Source of the DNA: Pseudoalteromonas sp. N1230-9
GTDB lineage: Bacteria > Pseudomonadota > Gammaproteobacteria > Enterobacterales > Alteromonadaceae
Assembly (NCBI RefSeq): GCF_032716425.1
Contig: NZ_CP090419.1
Coordinates: 1,552,001 to 1,616,000 of the forward strand
Direction: 5' to 3'
DNA: 64,000 nucleotides
The notes under the pieces were generated by a model. The model made no database searches, was not told the origin of the DNA, and saw nothing but the letters and a program-made list of their open reading frames with translations. A program made the position numbers and the translations under genes. This document shows, piece by piece, positions 9,565-20,845 of this stretch; the first letter of the stretch is position 1; every line of letters starts with the position of its first letter.

Positions 9565-10032
9565 TCAATATGCTTTATCAACACGCACCGTATTGTCAGA
9601 TAGGTAGACTAAGCGGACCTTATCTCCTTGATTAAAGAGCATTCTGCTGTCTTTATCTTGTACAACCATAAATTGTTCACCATTTTCTACTTGGATCATC
9701 AATTCAACCAGTTGGTATTGAACATAACGACTCGATTGCTGTTGATTGTGAGCGATAGAGCCACCAATCATTGAGCCCAAAATAGTCGCGACTGTACGGC
9801 CACTACCGCCGCCAAATTGATTGCCGACCACACCACCGATAAGTGCTCCGCCAAATGTTTTCCAGCCATTGGTTTTATCATTCACTAGCTCTTGCTCGGT
9901 GATATTACGCACTGACTGAACAGAACCAAATAACACTTGCTGCACAGGAACCGCTTTGTTGCGTTGATAGTCGGCGTAACTTGGCGCGCTTAGTAATAAG
10001 CACGCAGTTAATAAACTAATAAGGTATTTCAT
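9565..10032 (-). CDS. Glycine-zipper 2TM envelope protein (YcfJ/17-kDa-antigen type)
   Basis: 155-residue exported protein. A signal peptide of about 20 residues ends LLSAPSYA, with no lipobox Cys. Residues about 57-95 are a double glycine-zipper hairpin (GGALIGGVVGNQFGGG, then TILGSMIGGSIA), the Rick_17kDa_Anti/SlyB-type membrane-associating fold. A beta-rich C-terminal tail follows. It lies 12 bp after lpoB and looks like the last gene of the operon. E. coli YcfJ is a similar glycine-zipper protein encoded near ycfL-lpoB, but orthology is not certain. Confidence 0.78.
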   Translation of the reverse strand: MKYLISLLTACLLLSAPSYADYQRNKAVPVQQVLFGSVQSVRNITEQELVNDKTNGWKTFGGALIGGVVGNQFGGGSGRTVATILGSMIGGSIAHNQQQSSRYVQYQLVELMIQVENGEQFMVVQDKDSRMLFNQGDKVRLVYLSDNTVRVDKAY

Positions 10033-10044
10033 ATGTCCTCCTGG

Positions 10045-10656
10045 CTACCAGCCAAAAGTCGATTTCTCTCGGGTTTTACGAATTTCAGTTTCATCTGCCC
10101 ATTCAACTAAACCGCTTTTTAAATCCATTAAGCGCATTGTGAATTTGTAATAAACATCAGACTTATCTGCATTTGACTTCACGATGCTCGATAGGTTGCC
10201 ATATAGCATGTATTGTGCGCCCACTTGCTGGCCAAACGCGATTGCAGTATTTGGGTTGACTAATGGGTCAACGTTCTGGAAGTTGAGTTGTTCACGAACA
10301 GCTTCAACGCGGGTCATATCAACAAAACGGAATTTACCACTGCGTAGTAATTGTGTAGAGATGGAATCGGTAATGGATTCTGTATCAATATGTTCACTGG
10401 TTTTGTTTTTAATACGTTCAACAAAGACGATAGGGCGGCTATTTGCTGTAAGCGTGCCAACCACAGGCGAGGCAAGCAATGAATCAGTCATTTGGCTCGC
10501 CACTTTTTGTAAGTCTGTTGAACCAAAATTGACATCAACTGTTTCAACCGCTTGTGCGTCGCCATAGCTAACGACCGCTTTATTAGCGCAACCAGAAAGC
10601 AACAAAGCGCTTGTTATTGCAACGGCTGCAGCCGACTTAACTGAAATTAATTTCAT
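10045..10656 (-). CDS. lpoB: Penicillin-binding protein activator LpoB
   Basis: Outer-membrane lipoprotein that reaches through the periplasm and stimulates the synthase PBP1b. 203 residues from the chosen start, MKLISVKSAAA..., with lipobox LLSGC. The core has the family pattern: SRPIVFVERIKNKTSEHIDT, LLRSGKFRFVD, GAQYMLYGNLS and the C-terminal LVEWADETEIRK. A longer reading frame begins at 10731, but the ATG at 10656 is preceded by AAGGAT and starts right at the signal peptide. Third gene of COG3014-ycfL-lpoB-glycine zipper. Confidence 0.88.
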   Translation of the reverse strand: MKLISVKSAAAVAITSALLLSGCANKAVVSYGDAQAVETVDVNFGSTDLQKVASQMTDSLLASPVVGTLTANSRPIVFVERIKNKTSEHIDTESITDSISTQLLRSGKFRFVDMTRVEAVREQLNFQNVDPLVNPNTAIAFGQQVGAQYMLYGNLSSIVKSNADKSDVYYKFTMRLMDLKSGLVEWADETEIRKTREKSTFGW

Positions 10657-10666
10657 AGTAGTATCC

Positions 10667-11095
10667 TTAATCTTCAAATTCTTGTGCTTCTGTTGACACT
10701 TCACGCACGGCAAGCGAGAAGGTGACAGCATTTGCTGTCGGGGCTAAGCCCGGTAATTGTGTTTTAGCAAAACCAAATAGTTTTATGGCTTGCCATGGCG
10801 AGTGGTTACCTTTAATTATAAACCCATCAGCGTCGTACCAAGTAAATTGGTATTGTAGATATTGTGACTTTTTGTACTGACTAGCCAGTGTTACCACAAC
10901 ATCAGTTAGGCCATTTGTTTGTCTGGTTTTAACGTCTGTTATAGCAAGTTTCTTTCCTAATTCAGGGTTATCGACGATTAATTGCTGATTATACTGTTGG
11001 CCTGTTTGCTCAACACCGATACCAGATGTGGTTGGGCGTGAGGAGCATGCCGCAACAAGCAAAATCATTAAAAGTGGCAGTAAGTGTTTCATCAT
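10667..11095 (-). CDS. ycfL: YcfL-family (DUF1425) lipoprotein
   Basis: 142-residue lipoprotein with signal sequence and lipobox VAAC (Cys at about residue 17). The mature part is a single beta-sandwich-like DUF1425 domain, with the family-typical YLQYQFTWYDADGFII and PLxx-like SPWQAIKL. Function is not established. In E. coli ycfL is also directly upstream of lpoB, which supports a link to peptidoglycan synthesis. It starts 5 bp after the stop of the COG3014 gene and ends 10 bp before lpoB. Confidence 0.82.
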   Translation of the reverse strand: MMKHLLPLLMILLVAACSSRPTTSGIGVEQTGQQYNQQLIVDNPELGKKLAITDVKTRQTNGLTDVVVTLASQYKKSQYLQYQFTWYDADGFIIKGNHSPWQAIKLFGFAKTQLPGLAPTANAVTFSLAVREVSTEAQEFED

Positions 11096-11100
11096 TGCTC

Positions 11101-12465
11101 CTAGAGTTGGACTACATGAGAGTCTAAATAGTTATTAATAGACGTTAGAAAGACGAAGGTTAACCCTTGCTTACTAACAGTAAAATCAAGGTCGTTATGC
11201 CCTTTGATTTTCAAAGTATGTGAACCTGAAGCTAAACGTGTTCGTGCGATACTTAGTTGGCTTGGAAGAGTTGACCAACTGCGAGTATCAGCTTGCTCGG
11301 AGGCAAGGTTGTAAATATTTGCTAAAATATTGCCGACATCTCCGCCACTTCTTGCAAGTTCAGCGCGCATTTTTTCTTTCGCAATTAGTCGTAATACTTG
11401 ACGTGATATACGACCAGCGCTTTGATCTTCAAGTGTTTTAGCTGCTAACGCTTCAAGACGAACTATCGGTTTCAGCTCCAAGCTTTTGTTTTCTAGTTGC
11501 ACTGTGTTTTCAGTTACCGAGAAGGGCGTATCTGCATAAATAGGCAGTGCTAAACTATAAAATCGCGCATCCCCTCGGGAGGTGTAAATAGGCAGCCTTA
11601 AATTGAAAGCATGTTTTTGGGCAATGAGGCCTTGCTCTGCAATAATAACGACCTGTCCGTGGTTCTTATCCGTAACACTTAGCTCACCATATCGTTGGCT
11701 GAAACGCTCATACTCTTGAGCAAACCCTTGTTGTTTAGCGAGTCGCAAAACATCTTGTTGAAGATACTGATTATCGGGATTTATTTCTAATGCCTTTTTG
11801 TAATCAATATAAGCATCATCAAATTGCTTATTTGCCTCATAAAGCACTGCTGATAAGTAGAAAGTAAAGGCATTTTGAAAGCCATTTTTTACATTACCAA
11901 TTAATGCATCCATACTCGGATAACCCTGCGCAGCTTTTTTTGCTTGTTCATCAACAATGGCTTGGTTTTCTTTTAGTGCGTCCTCTTGTACTTTATTTGC
12001 TCGTCTTACTTCTACAAGTGCCGATTCCAATTGCGAATTAAACACATAGCTGAGCGCTTTATAGCTGTGCAGCATAGTCATCTCATAGGCTGCGGGCTGA
12101 TAGCTTATAACGGTATCATTTGTCAAAAGTGAGTTACTTTGCTCTAACCCTGCGCTAATTTGTAATTTAGCTGCTTGACGCTTATCTTCTACGCGTTTGT
12201 AAATTGTCTCGAATGTTTCATTCGATGTTTCATTTTGTTGGGCTAAAAAATCCAGTCGCGCACTTTCTAACTGATTCAGTAAGTAATTGCTGTGCGATGA
12301 ACTCGTACTAGGTAATAATTGCTTGGCATTAATAATATTATTTTGCCTCACAGCTTGTCGTACAGGCTTGAGCTGCGTTGCATAATCTTGGAATAGATCA
12401 GTAATACCTATGGTGCTGCAACCTGATAAAAAGCTAACAGCTCCTATAAACAAACATCGACGCAC
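11101..12465 (-). CDS. COG3014-family TPR lipoprotein
   Basis: 454-residue predicted outer-membrane lipoprotein; lipobox FLSGC near residue 16. The middle region is helical with a TPR-like repeat (FDDAYIDYKKALEINPDNQYLQQDVLRL is typical TPR spacing), preceded by a long alpha-helical stretch rich in Gln and Glu. The C-terminal 150 residues are beta-rich. COG3014 proteins are uncharacterised. As the first gene of a unit with ycfL and lpoB it probably acts in cell-wall assembly. No SD stronger than GGAG-like bases (GAGTG) is visible upstream. Confidence 0.76.
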   Translation of the reverse strand: MRRCLFIGAVSFLSGCSTIGITDLFQDYATQLKPVRQAVRQNNIINAKQLLPSTSSSHSNYLLNQLESARLDFLAQQNETSNETFETIYKRVEDKRQAAKLQISAGLEQSNSLLTNDTVISYQPAAYEMTMLHSYKALSYVFNSQLESALVEVRRANKVQEDALKENQAIVDEQAKKAAQGYPSMDALIGNVKNGFQNAFTFYLSAVLYEANKQFDDAYIDYKKALEINPDNQYLQQDVLRLAKQQGFAQEYERFSQRYGELSVTDKNHGQVVIIAEQGLIAQKHAFNLRLPIYTSRGDARFYSLALPIYADTPFSVTENTVQLENKSLELKPIVRLEALAAKTLEDQSAGRISRQVLRLIAKEKMRAELARSGGDVGNILANIYNLASEQADTRSWSTLPSQLSIARTRLASGSHTLKIKGHNDLDFTVSKQGLTFVFLTSINNYLDSHVVQL

Positions 12466-12603
12466 TGAGCACTCCTTTTAAACACTGTAATCAGATTAGC
12501 ATATGCGCCTTAACCTTTTATGATAAATTATGTAAAAAATCGTAAGTTATAGACGATAAAGCAGGTCTGTTATACGGATAAAAATAATAAGGATAACTGA
12601 ATT

Positions 12604-13441
12604 TTGTTTGCCACTATCTTATATACATTTTTAGCACTTAGTGCCTTTGCTGCAAACTCACTATTGTGTCGAATGGCATTACACAGCGGGGGCATTGACC
12701 CTTGGAGCTTTACAGCAATTAGGCTATTTAGTGGTGCCATCATGCTACTCTTACTTTTTAGTTGGCAAGTAAAAAGAGTGACAAGCGACGAGCCTGTCGA
12801 TAAAGGAAATAACTTAAGTGCAATGAGCTTATTTATCTATGCCGTTTGCTTTTCAGTTGCTTATGTTGAACTTAATACAGGAACAGGGGCGCTTATTTTG
12901 TTTTCGGCAGTACAGCTGACGATGATAGGCTACAGTATTTTCAATAAAGAGCGCTTATCATTATTGCAGTGGTTTGCTTTAATTGTTGCATTCGCTGGAT
13001 TCATATACTTAATGTTACCCTCAGCAGCGGTCCCTTCTTTATTACCTGCTATCCTTATGACATTAAGTGGTGTTGCATGGGGAGTATACAGTATTCGCGG
13101 TAAACAATGTCGCGCTCCTTTACAAGCCACAACGTTTAACTTCTTAAGAAGCCTTATTTTTGTACCCGCGCTTATTTTTGCTGCTTTTTTTCAATGGCCC
13201 TCTATCTCTTTCAGCGGTATAGCGCTTGCAGTTGCGTCTGGAGCCCTTGCATCTGGTGTGGGTTATAGTATTTGGTATTTGGCCCTACCAAAGCTAAAAA
13301 GTAGTCAAGCTGCTGTTGTGCAATTGACTGTGCCTGTACTTGCCATTGTTGCAGGAATGGTTTTTTTAAACGAACAAATTACATTGCAATTAATGGTAGC
13401 AAGCGCCCTTATTCTAGGCGCTGTATTGGTGTTTTTACTTA

Positions 13442-13458
<17 letters not shown>
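12604..13458 (+). CDS. EamA/DMT-superfamily transporter
   Basis: 284-residue inner-membrane protein with about ten hydrophobic helices in two EamA halves (about 1-135 and 145-284), the usual DMT architecture. Typical motifs are FAANSLLCRMAL at the start of helix 1, WSFTAIRLFSGAIML, and GVGYSIWYLALPKLKSSQAAVVQLTVPVLA in the second half, which is given here only in outline. Substrate is unknown; the family exports amino acids and other metabolites. The start codon is TTG at 12604 with AAGGA about 10 bp upstream; no ATG is better placed. The 3' end overlaps the convergent peptidase gene by 17 bp. Confidence 0.85.
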
Positions 13459-15605
<2,147 letters not shown>

Positions 15606-15610
15606 AAAAT

Positions 15611-16108
15611 CTACTTTTTTGTCACAGTGAGTAATGTATCTACCCCAGCACTAACCTGAGATAGAGAGTAATATAAAGGACCAAGCTGCTGGCTGTTAAG
15701 GACGCATAATGTGGCAATCATAGGTGATGAAAGCTCACGTAAATCGAAATAAGCGAGCCGTTCGCCTTGGCTTATCTTGCTGTCATTTAGCTTGGCAATT
15801 CTTGTGTGGTTGATATGTTCGCTCAAGGATGAAAAATGCAAATTGATTAATATTTTCAGCCCATTTTTTGCCTGTAATATATATTCTTTTCCTGCATTTT
15901 TTACTTGCAGTAGGGTGCCATCAAAAGGAGCAACTATATTATGGCTGGTTAATTCAACGCTGATACTTGGCCCAAGAGTCGAAAATCTAAAAAAAGCCTC
16001 AGGGTGTTCGCTTATAGGTTTAACTCGGCCCGTGAATGGGCTTTTTATAGCCATCACTTGGTTTTTACGCAAGGAGCGTTGACTTTGATAGGTTACTTCT
16101 TTATTCAT
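15611..16108 (-). CDS. EIIA-Glc-like domain protein lacking both active-site histidines
   Basis: 165-residue protein with the duplicated-hybrid fold of the Crr/EIIA-Glc family: IKSPFTGRVKPISEHPEAFF at residues 21-40, then IVAPFDGTLL (58-67) and NGLKILINLHF (82-92). Aligned without gaps to EIIA-Glc (TKHAIGI...ENGVEILIHIG), the accessory His75 position is K74 and the phosphorylated His90 position is N89. It is therefore probably not phosphorylated. I infer a regulatory or binding role, not sugar transport. The gene is packed between an ACT-domain gene (4 bp gap) and yffB (5 bp gap). Confidence 0.75.
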   Translation of the reverse strand: MNKEVTYQSQRSLRKNQVMAIKSPFTGRVKPISEHPEAFFRFSTLGPSISVELTSHNIVAPFDGTLLQVKNAGKEYILQAKNGLKILINLHFSSLSEHINHTRIAKLNDSKISQGERLAYFDLRELSSPMIATLCVLNSQQLGPLYYSLSQVSAGVDTLLTVTKK

Positions 16109-16112
16109 AAGA

Positions 16113-16505
16113 CTATTTAGTATTTCCTAACACATGATAACCATCTTTTTTCAGTGCCGAAATTGCTTTTTCAATGCTGTGCTTTTTAACTAAAACATAA
16201 TCTGTATCATAAGTTGAAAGCGCGAAAATAGAGATAGATGCTTTAGCAAGTACACCAGAAATATTAGCCATTATACCTGTTAGAGAAAAGCCCAGCGGGC
16301 CAATGACTTCCAGTGCTTGCCAGTCGGTTTCAGCATCTAGGCTATCAATAGTAAAGCTGCTAGGGCAGACGATAGATAATTCATCAGCGGTCTTTGCAAT
16401 AAAAAATATGCTTTCTTTGAGCAATGCAGGAGGGATAGTGGCATCGACATCAAGGCTATGAATTGTGAGCTCTGTACTATGAAGTTGCAGCGTTTGCTTT
16501 GACAT
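16113..16505 (-). CDS. ACT-domain protein
   Basis: 130-residue cytoplasmic protein with two small ACT-like halves: residues about 1-60 (LTIHSLDVDATIPPAL, then DELSIVCP) and 62-130 (VIGPLGFSLTGIMANISGVLAKASISIFALSTYDTDYVLVKK, the classical ACT ligand-loop pattern, described here as one motif in outline). ACT domains usually bind amino acids. The layout resembles CASTOR/ACT_7 proteins. First gene of the compact operon ACT - EIIA-like - yffB - dapE - M15 peptidase. Confidence 0.8.
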   Translation of the reverse strand: MSKQTLQLHSTELTIHSLDVDATIPPALLKESIFFIAKTADELSIVCPSSFTIDSLDAETDWQALEVIGPLGFSLTGIMANISGVLAKASISIFALSTYDTDYVLVKKHSIEKAISALKKDGYHVLGNTK

Positions 16506-16631
16506 CTGTGATCCTATCTATGAAGCCGATAATTAATAGTATACCCAAATCACTTAAAAATACGAGCTATCAACAAGAGATTAAATACAATTAGAAACCA
16601 TGGGATCACGCCATTTAGTTTTTCATTAATC

Positions 16632-16654
16632 TTGTCCACAGAATCTGTGGATAA
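16632..16654. promoter_or_regulatory. Inverted pair of DnaA-box-like 9-mers
   Basis: TTGTCCACA (16632-16640) and TGTGGATAA (16646-16654, the reverse complement of TTATCCACA) face each other 5 bp apart. The second is a perfect E. coli-type strong DnaA box and the first differs by one base. The same bases also form a small hairpin, TCCACAG-AAT-CTGTGGA. Whether DnaA binds is inferred. Confidence 0.4.
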
Positions 16655-16687
16655 ATATGGGAATAGGTCAGTATAAAGAAGGTAATA

Positions 16688-16725
16688 GGCTAATTTATAA
16701 AGATTTTATAAATTAGCCTAATTTT
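16688..16725. terminator. Hairpin downstream of pta
   Basis: Perfect 13-bp inverted repeat GGCTAATTTATAA / TTATAAATTAGCC with 5-nt loop, 15 bp beyond the pta stop. The T-rich tail (TAATTTTT) is on the plus strand; on the pta-sense strand the hairpin is followed by TATTACC, so it is a weaker intrinsic terminator for pta, or an RNA 3'-end stabiliser. Confidence 0.5.
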
Positions 16726-16732
16726 TGAAGGG

Positions 16733-18889
16733 TTAGTTTTCTATGCTCTCAACTTGCTTAGCTTGAATCGCAGTAAGGGCAATGGTGTAAACGATATCGT
16801 CTACTAATGCACCACGGCTCAAGTCATTCACCGGCTTACGCATACCTTGTAGCATTGGGCCAATACTAATTAAATCGGCACTCCGTTGAACGGCTTTATA
16901 GGTTGTATTACCGGTATTTAAATCAGGGAATACAAACACCGTTGCTTTACCTGCAACCGGGCTGTCTGGTGCTTTCTTAATTGCTACGTTTTCCATAATA
17001 GCGGCGTCGTATTGAAGTGGGCCGTCAATTACTAAGTCAGGGCGTTTTTGCTGGGCAAGTTTAGTGGCTTCACGCACTTTTTCTACATCCGCACCTGAAC
17101 CCGAAGTACCCGTACTGTAGCTGATCATTGCAACGCGAGGTTCAATACCAAACGCAGCCGCTGAATCTGCTGATTGAATAGCGATATCGGCTAATTGTTC
17201 TGCCGTTGGATCAGGGTTGATAGCACAGTCACCATAAACCAGCACTTGGTCAGGTAACAGCATAAAGAACACTGATGATACTAACGACGAGCCCGGTGCT
17301 GTTTTAATTAACTGTAGCGGTGGGCGAATGGTATTCGCTGTGGTGTTAACAGCACCTGACACCAAGCCATCTACTTTACCTTGTTCTAGCATCATGGTGC
17401 CGAGTACAACGTTATCAAGCAGTTGTTCTTGGGCAACCACTTCAGTTAAGCCTTTGTTTTTACGGATTTCGACCATAGGTGCAACGTAATCGTTGATGAC
17501 ATCAGCTGGCTCAACAATAGTTACGTTATCGTTAAGCTCAACACCCTGTTGCTCAGCAATACGTAAAATTTCTTCTTTGTCACCAAGTAGAATTGTTTTT
17601 GCAATACCACGTTGACCACATATTGCCGCAGCTTTAATCGTGCGCGGCTCATTACCTTCAGGTAAAACAACCGTTTTATTCGCTTGACGGGCTTTATCGG
17701 TTAATAAATAACGGAACGCTGGCGGAGACATTTTACGAGTACGACCAACACTTTGCGCAAGGCTATCTAACCAGTCTGAATCAATGTGGCTGGCGTTGTG
17801 ATCTTTTACTTTATCGATACGTTGATCATCATCACAGGGTACTTCCATATTGAAATTATGCAGTAATAAAGACGTGCGCCACGTATCTTCTTTTGTTGCA
17901 AGAATTGGCAGGCCGGTGTCCATCGCTTGTTCGCATAATTTCATGATGCGATCTTCAGGCTTAAAGCCACCAGTTAATAAAATAGCCCCAATTTTTGTAC
18001 CATTCATAGCAGATAAACAAGCTGCAACTAATACATCAGAGCGATCTCCTGGAGTTACTAACAAGGCTCCTGGGGTAAAGTGGCTTAAAATATTCGATAC
18101 AGTACGAGCACAGAAAGTCACGCGGCGCAAACGACGGTGAGCCATGTCGCCTTCGTTAATAACTTCGGCCTTTAAGTATTCACATAAATCACGGACACGC
18201 GGTGCAACGAGGTCGAAATCCCACGGGATTGACCCTAATAACTTAAATGGGTGCTTTCTGAAAATTGGCAGTGATGCTAAACGGTTTAATTCGTTTTCAA
18301 GTTGTTCAGGCTCATGAGCCTCAACAAGATCAGCACGGGCACGACCTTCGTCATCTAGAGGTGCATTCACTTTATTGAAAATACAGCCTAACACACGAGG
18401 GTGATTAACACCGCCATAGTTACCAGCAGCAATTTCTAAACGGTCTTCAATTTGGTCATTGCTATCGTTACTTGGTGTTAGAACAAAAACAATATCAGCA
18501 CCCAGTGTTTGCGCGATCTCACGGTTTACACGGCCTGCATAAGGCTGACGACGTGTTGGCACCATACCTTCGATAATAGCAATTTCGTCTTCTTTGATGG
18601 TGTTTTCAAAGCGCTCTACGATTTCTTCAAGTAAGTCGTCGCCTTTACCGTCACCAATCATTTGTTCAGCATAGCCAAGATCGAATGGCGTAGGTGGATT
18701 AATTGGCGAGCCATGGGTAACAATTTGCGTCGATTTCTCGGGGCCTGTATCGCCAGAGCGCGGCTGCGCAATTGGTTTGAAAAAGTTAACTTTAAGCGCT
18801 TTTTGCTCAAGCGCACGCACTAAACCAACAGAAACAGATGTTAAACCAACCCCAGTCGAAATAGGGATCAACATAATTCTACGTGCCAT
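16733..18889 (-). CDS. pta: Phosphate acetyltransferase, long form
   Basis: Interconverts acetyl-CoA and acetyl phosphate in overflow and acetate metabolism. 718 residues, the long three-domain form as in E. coli (714). The N-terminal P-loop/BioD-like domain starts [20 protein letters not shown], a DRTGG domain lies around residues 215-330, and the C-terminal PTA_PTB catalytic domain runs from about 390 ([21 protein letters not shown]) to the end, with [16 protein letters not shown] and [18 protein letters not shown]. It begins 4 bp after the ackA stop, so ackA-pta is an operon. Confidence 0.97.
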   Translation of the reverse strand: MARRIMLIPISTGVGLTSVSVGLVRALEQKALKVNFFKPIAQPRSGDTGPEKSTQIVTHGSPINPPTPFDLGYAEQMIGDGKGDDLLEEIVERFENTIKEDEIAIIEGMVPTRRQPYAGRVNREIAQTLGADIVFVLTPSNDSNDQIEDRLEIAAGNYGGVNHPRVLGCIFNKVNAPLDDEGRARADLVEAHEPEQLENELNRLASLPIFRKHPFKLLGSIPWDFDLVAPRVRDLCEYLKAEVINEGDMAHRRLRRVTFCARTVSNILSHFTPGALLVTPGDRSDVLVAACLSAMNGTKIGAILLTGGFKPEDRIMKLCEQAMDTGLPILATKEDTWRTSLLLHNFNMEVPCDDDQRIDKVKDHNASHIDSDWLDSLAQSVGRTRKMSPPAFRYLLTDKARQANKTVVLPEGNEPRTIKAAAICGQRGIAKTILLGDKEEILRIAEQQGVELNDNVTIVEPADVINDYVAPMVEIRKNKGLTEVVAQEQLLDNVVLGTMMLEQGKVDGLVSGAVNTTANTIRPPLQLIKTAPGSSLVSSVFFMLLPDQVLVYGDCAINPDPTAEQLADIAIQSADSAAAFGIEPRVAMISYSTGTSGSGADVEKVREATKLAQQKRPDLVIDGPLQYDAAIMENVAIKKAPDSPVAGKATVFVFPDLNTGNTTYKAVQRSADLISIGPMLQGMRKPVNDLSRGALVDDIVYTIALTAIQAKQVESIEN

Positions 18890-18893
18890 TTAC

Positions 18894-20108
18894 TTAACCC
18901 TCCTTTGCAATACGGGCTGCATCGTTAGCAATAACCCATTCTTCGTTAGTCGGGATCACAAACGCTTTAGCATGCGCTTGGTCTTTTGAGATTAAGCCTT
19001 CTTTACCAAAACGTGCCGCTAGGTTTGCAGCTTCATCACACTCAAGACCTAAAAAGCCTAATTGAGTGATTACTTTGTTACGAATGATATCTGAGTTTTC
19101 ACCGATGCCACCGGTAAAAATAAGCGCATCAAGGCGTTGTAGAGGCACTAAGAATGCAGCAATTTGTTTTGCTAAGCGGTAGCAGAAAATATCGAGAGCA
19201 AGGTTTGCTTGCGGGTGACCTTCAACAGCGGCTTCTTCGATAGTGCGACAGTCATTTGATAATTCACTAATACCTAACAGGCCACTTTGCTTATTAAGTA
19301 AGTCATCAATTTCTTGCACTGAATAATTAAGTTGCTGAGTTAAGAAGGTAAATAAACCCGGGTCGATGCTACCACTGCGGGTACCCATCACTAAGCCTTC
19401 AAGCGGTGTAAGGCCCATACTGGTATCAACGCTCTTACCATCTTTAATCGCACATACCGAACAACCATTACCTAAATGCGCACTGATCACATTGGTTTGC
19501 TCGCGCTCTTTACCCAATAATTTCGCAGCTTCACCAGCAACATAATAATGGCTTGTACCATGGAAACCATAACGTCTTACGCCATGCTCTTTATAAAGCG
19601 AGTAAGGTAGGGCGTATAAGTACGCAATATTTGGCATGCTTTGGTGAAACGCCGTATCAAATACAGCAATTTGCGGCAGTGTTGAGAACGCTTGCTGCGC
19701 AGTGCGAATGCCCAATAAGTTAGCTGGGTTATGAAGTGGTGCAAGTGCAGCTGTTTTTTCGATAGCTGTAAGTACATCATCGTCAATAAGAACAGATTCA
19801 GTGAAATGCTCACCACCGTGCACAACTCGGTGACCGACAGCAATTAAATTATCTGCAAGGCCCAAGTCATTCACAAGCTTCACGAGTTCTGCAATTGCTG
19901 CATCATGGGCTTGACCTTTTGCAAGTTCAATCAGCTTTTTTTCGCCATTATATTTATATTTAATTGAAGGTGTGTCTGAGCCAAGGCGCTCAGCTAAACC
20001 TGAAATAACTTCGTCAGAAGTAGCGGCATCTAAAATGGCAAATTTTAAACTTGAACTACCACAGTTCAGTACTAAAACATGTTGTGGTGAGCAAAGGGGC
20101 TTGGGCAT
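18894..20108 (-). CDS. ackA: Acetate kinase
   Basis: Makes ATP and acetate from acetyl phosphate. 404 residues, against 400 in E. coli. Motifs: VLNCGSSSLKFAI (phosphate 1), GHRVVHGGEHF (acetate/His region), FDTAFHQSMP, RRYGFHGTSHYYV, HLGNGCSV, DTSMGLTPLEGLVMGTRSG and FTGGIGENS. The start is supported by AGGA about 9 bp upstream. First gene of ackA-pta and divergent from yfbV, the same neighbourhood as in E. coli. Confidence 0.97.
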   Translation of the reverse strand: MPKPLCSPQHVLVLNCGSSSLKFAILDAATSDEVISGLAERLGSDTPSIKYKYNGEKKLIELAKGQAHDAAIAELVKLVNDLGLADNLIAVGHRVVHGGEHFTESVLIDDDVLTAIEKTAALAPLHNPANLLGIRTAQQAFSTLPQIAVFDTAFHQSMPNIAYLYALPYSLYKEHGVRRYGFHGTSHYYVAGEAAKLLGKEREQTNVISAHLGNGCSVCAIKDGKSVDTSMGLTPLEGLVMGTRSGSIDPGLFTFLTQQLNYSVQEIDDLLNKQSGLLGISELSNDCRTIEEAAVEGHPQANLALDIFCYRLAKQIAAFLVPLQRLDALIFTGGIGENSDIIRNKVITQLGFLGLECDEAANLAARFGKEGLISKDQAHAKAFVIPTNEEWVIANDAARIAKEG

Positions 20109-20398
20109 AGCTAGGTCCTAAAAGTACGATATCAGTCAGTGTATATTAAGGCTTGATAATTAGAATTCTTTGCCAGTATAGTAAATAAGTATTTTGTTGC
20201 TACACTTAACAAAGCTAGGCTGTAATTATACTAAAGTCTGGTTGACTTAAGCCGATAACATTTTATCTCATTTAGACTTTAAACGTTAGTCCGATTAACA
20301 TTAATTTGGTATTAAAACTAGGACAGGTTTTGCAGGGATTGTATCCGGGAGTGTGTTACACTCGGTTGTGAAACAAGATGAAAACCCTAGGAGTGATG

Positions 20399-20845
20399 AT
20401 GCAAAAGAGTGTCATGTCACAAGTGCAAACAGGTCGTCAATACGCTAAAAAATGGCCAATGCGACAAGAGCTCGCCCCCATGTTTGCTGAATTTAGAGTG
20501 ATCAAAGCCACAGATCTGGCAATTACAGTGATGCCAATTTTGGCTATGCTGACTGTTTTTATGCAAGTTAACTATTTAGGTAGTGATTATTTCCCGCAAG
20601 CAATTACTATCGCGCTATTCTTTTTGTCACTACCGTTTCAAGGTTTATTGTGGCTAGGCCGCCGTGCAGAAACCCGATTAGAGCCAGCGATGCTAAGTTG
20701 GTACACCGAGCTGCACAGTAAAATGAAAGCACATGGTTATCAGTCACAATTAACGACTGAAAAACCACGCTATTCAGATTTAGCTCAACTATTAAAAGAT
20801 ATGTTCGAAAAAATGGATAAAGCCTTCACAAAAGAACATTTCTAA
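20399..20845 (+). CDS. yfbV: UPF0208 membrane protein YfbV
   Basis: 148-residue inner-membrane protein with two hydrophobic segments (TDLAITVMPILAMLTVFM and ITIALFFLSLPFQGLLWL). The family blocks KKWPMRQELAPMFAEFRVIK and LPFQGLLWLGRR match E. coli YfbV, which also lies next to ackA. In E. coli YfbV is linked to insulation of the Ter macrodomain; here only homology supports a role. I chose the ATG at 20399 because AGGAG (20389-20393) is 5 bp upstream; an in-frame ATG at 20378 would put that SD inside the gene. It overlaps rlmA tail to tail by 4 bp. Confidence 0.87.
   Translation: MQKSVMSQVQTGRQYAKKWPMRQELAPMFAEFRVIKATDLAITVMPILAMLTVFMQVNYLGSDYFPQAITIALFFLSLPFQGLLWLGRRAETRLEPAMLSWYTELHSKMKAHGYQSQLTTEKPRYSDLAQLLKDMFEKMDKAFTKEHF

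Noticed and set aside
10184..10567. 127-codon plus-strand frame
   Set aside because: Antisense to lpoB; shadow.
10657..10731. Longer LpoB from 10731
   Set aside because: Would place residues before a normal lipoprotein signal peptide; overlaps ycfL; ATG 10656 has an SD.
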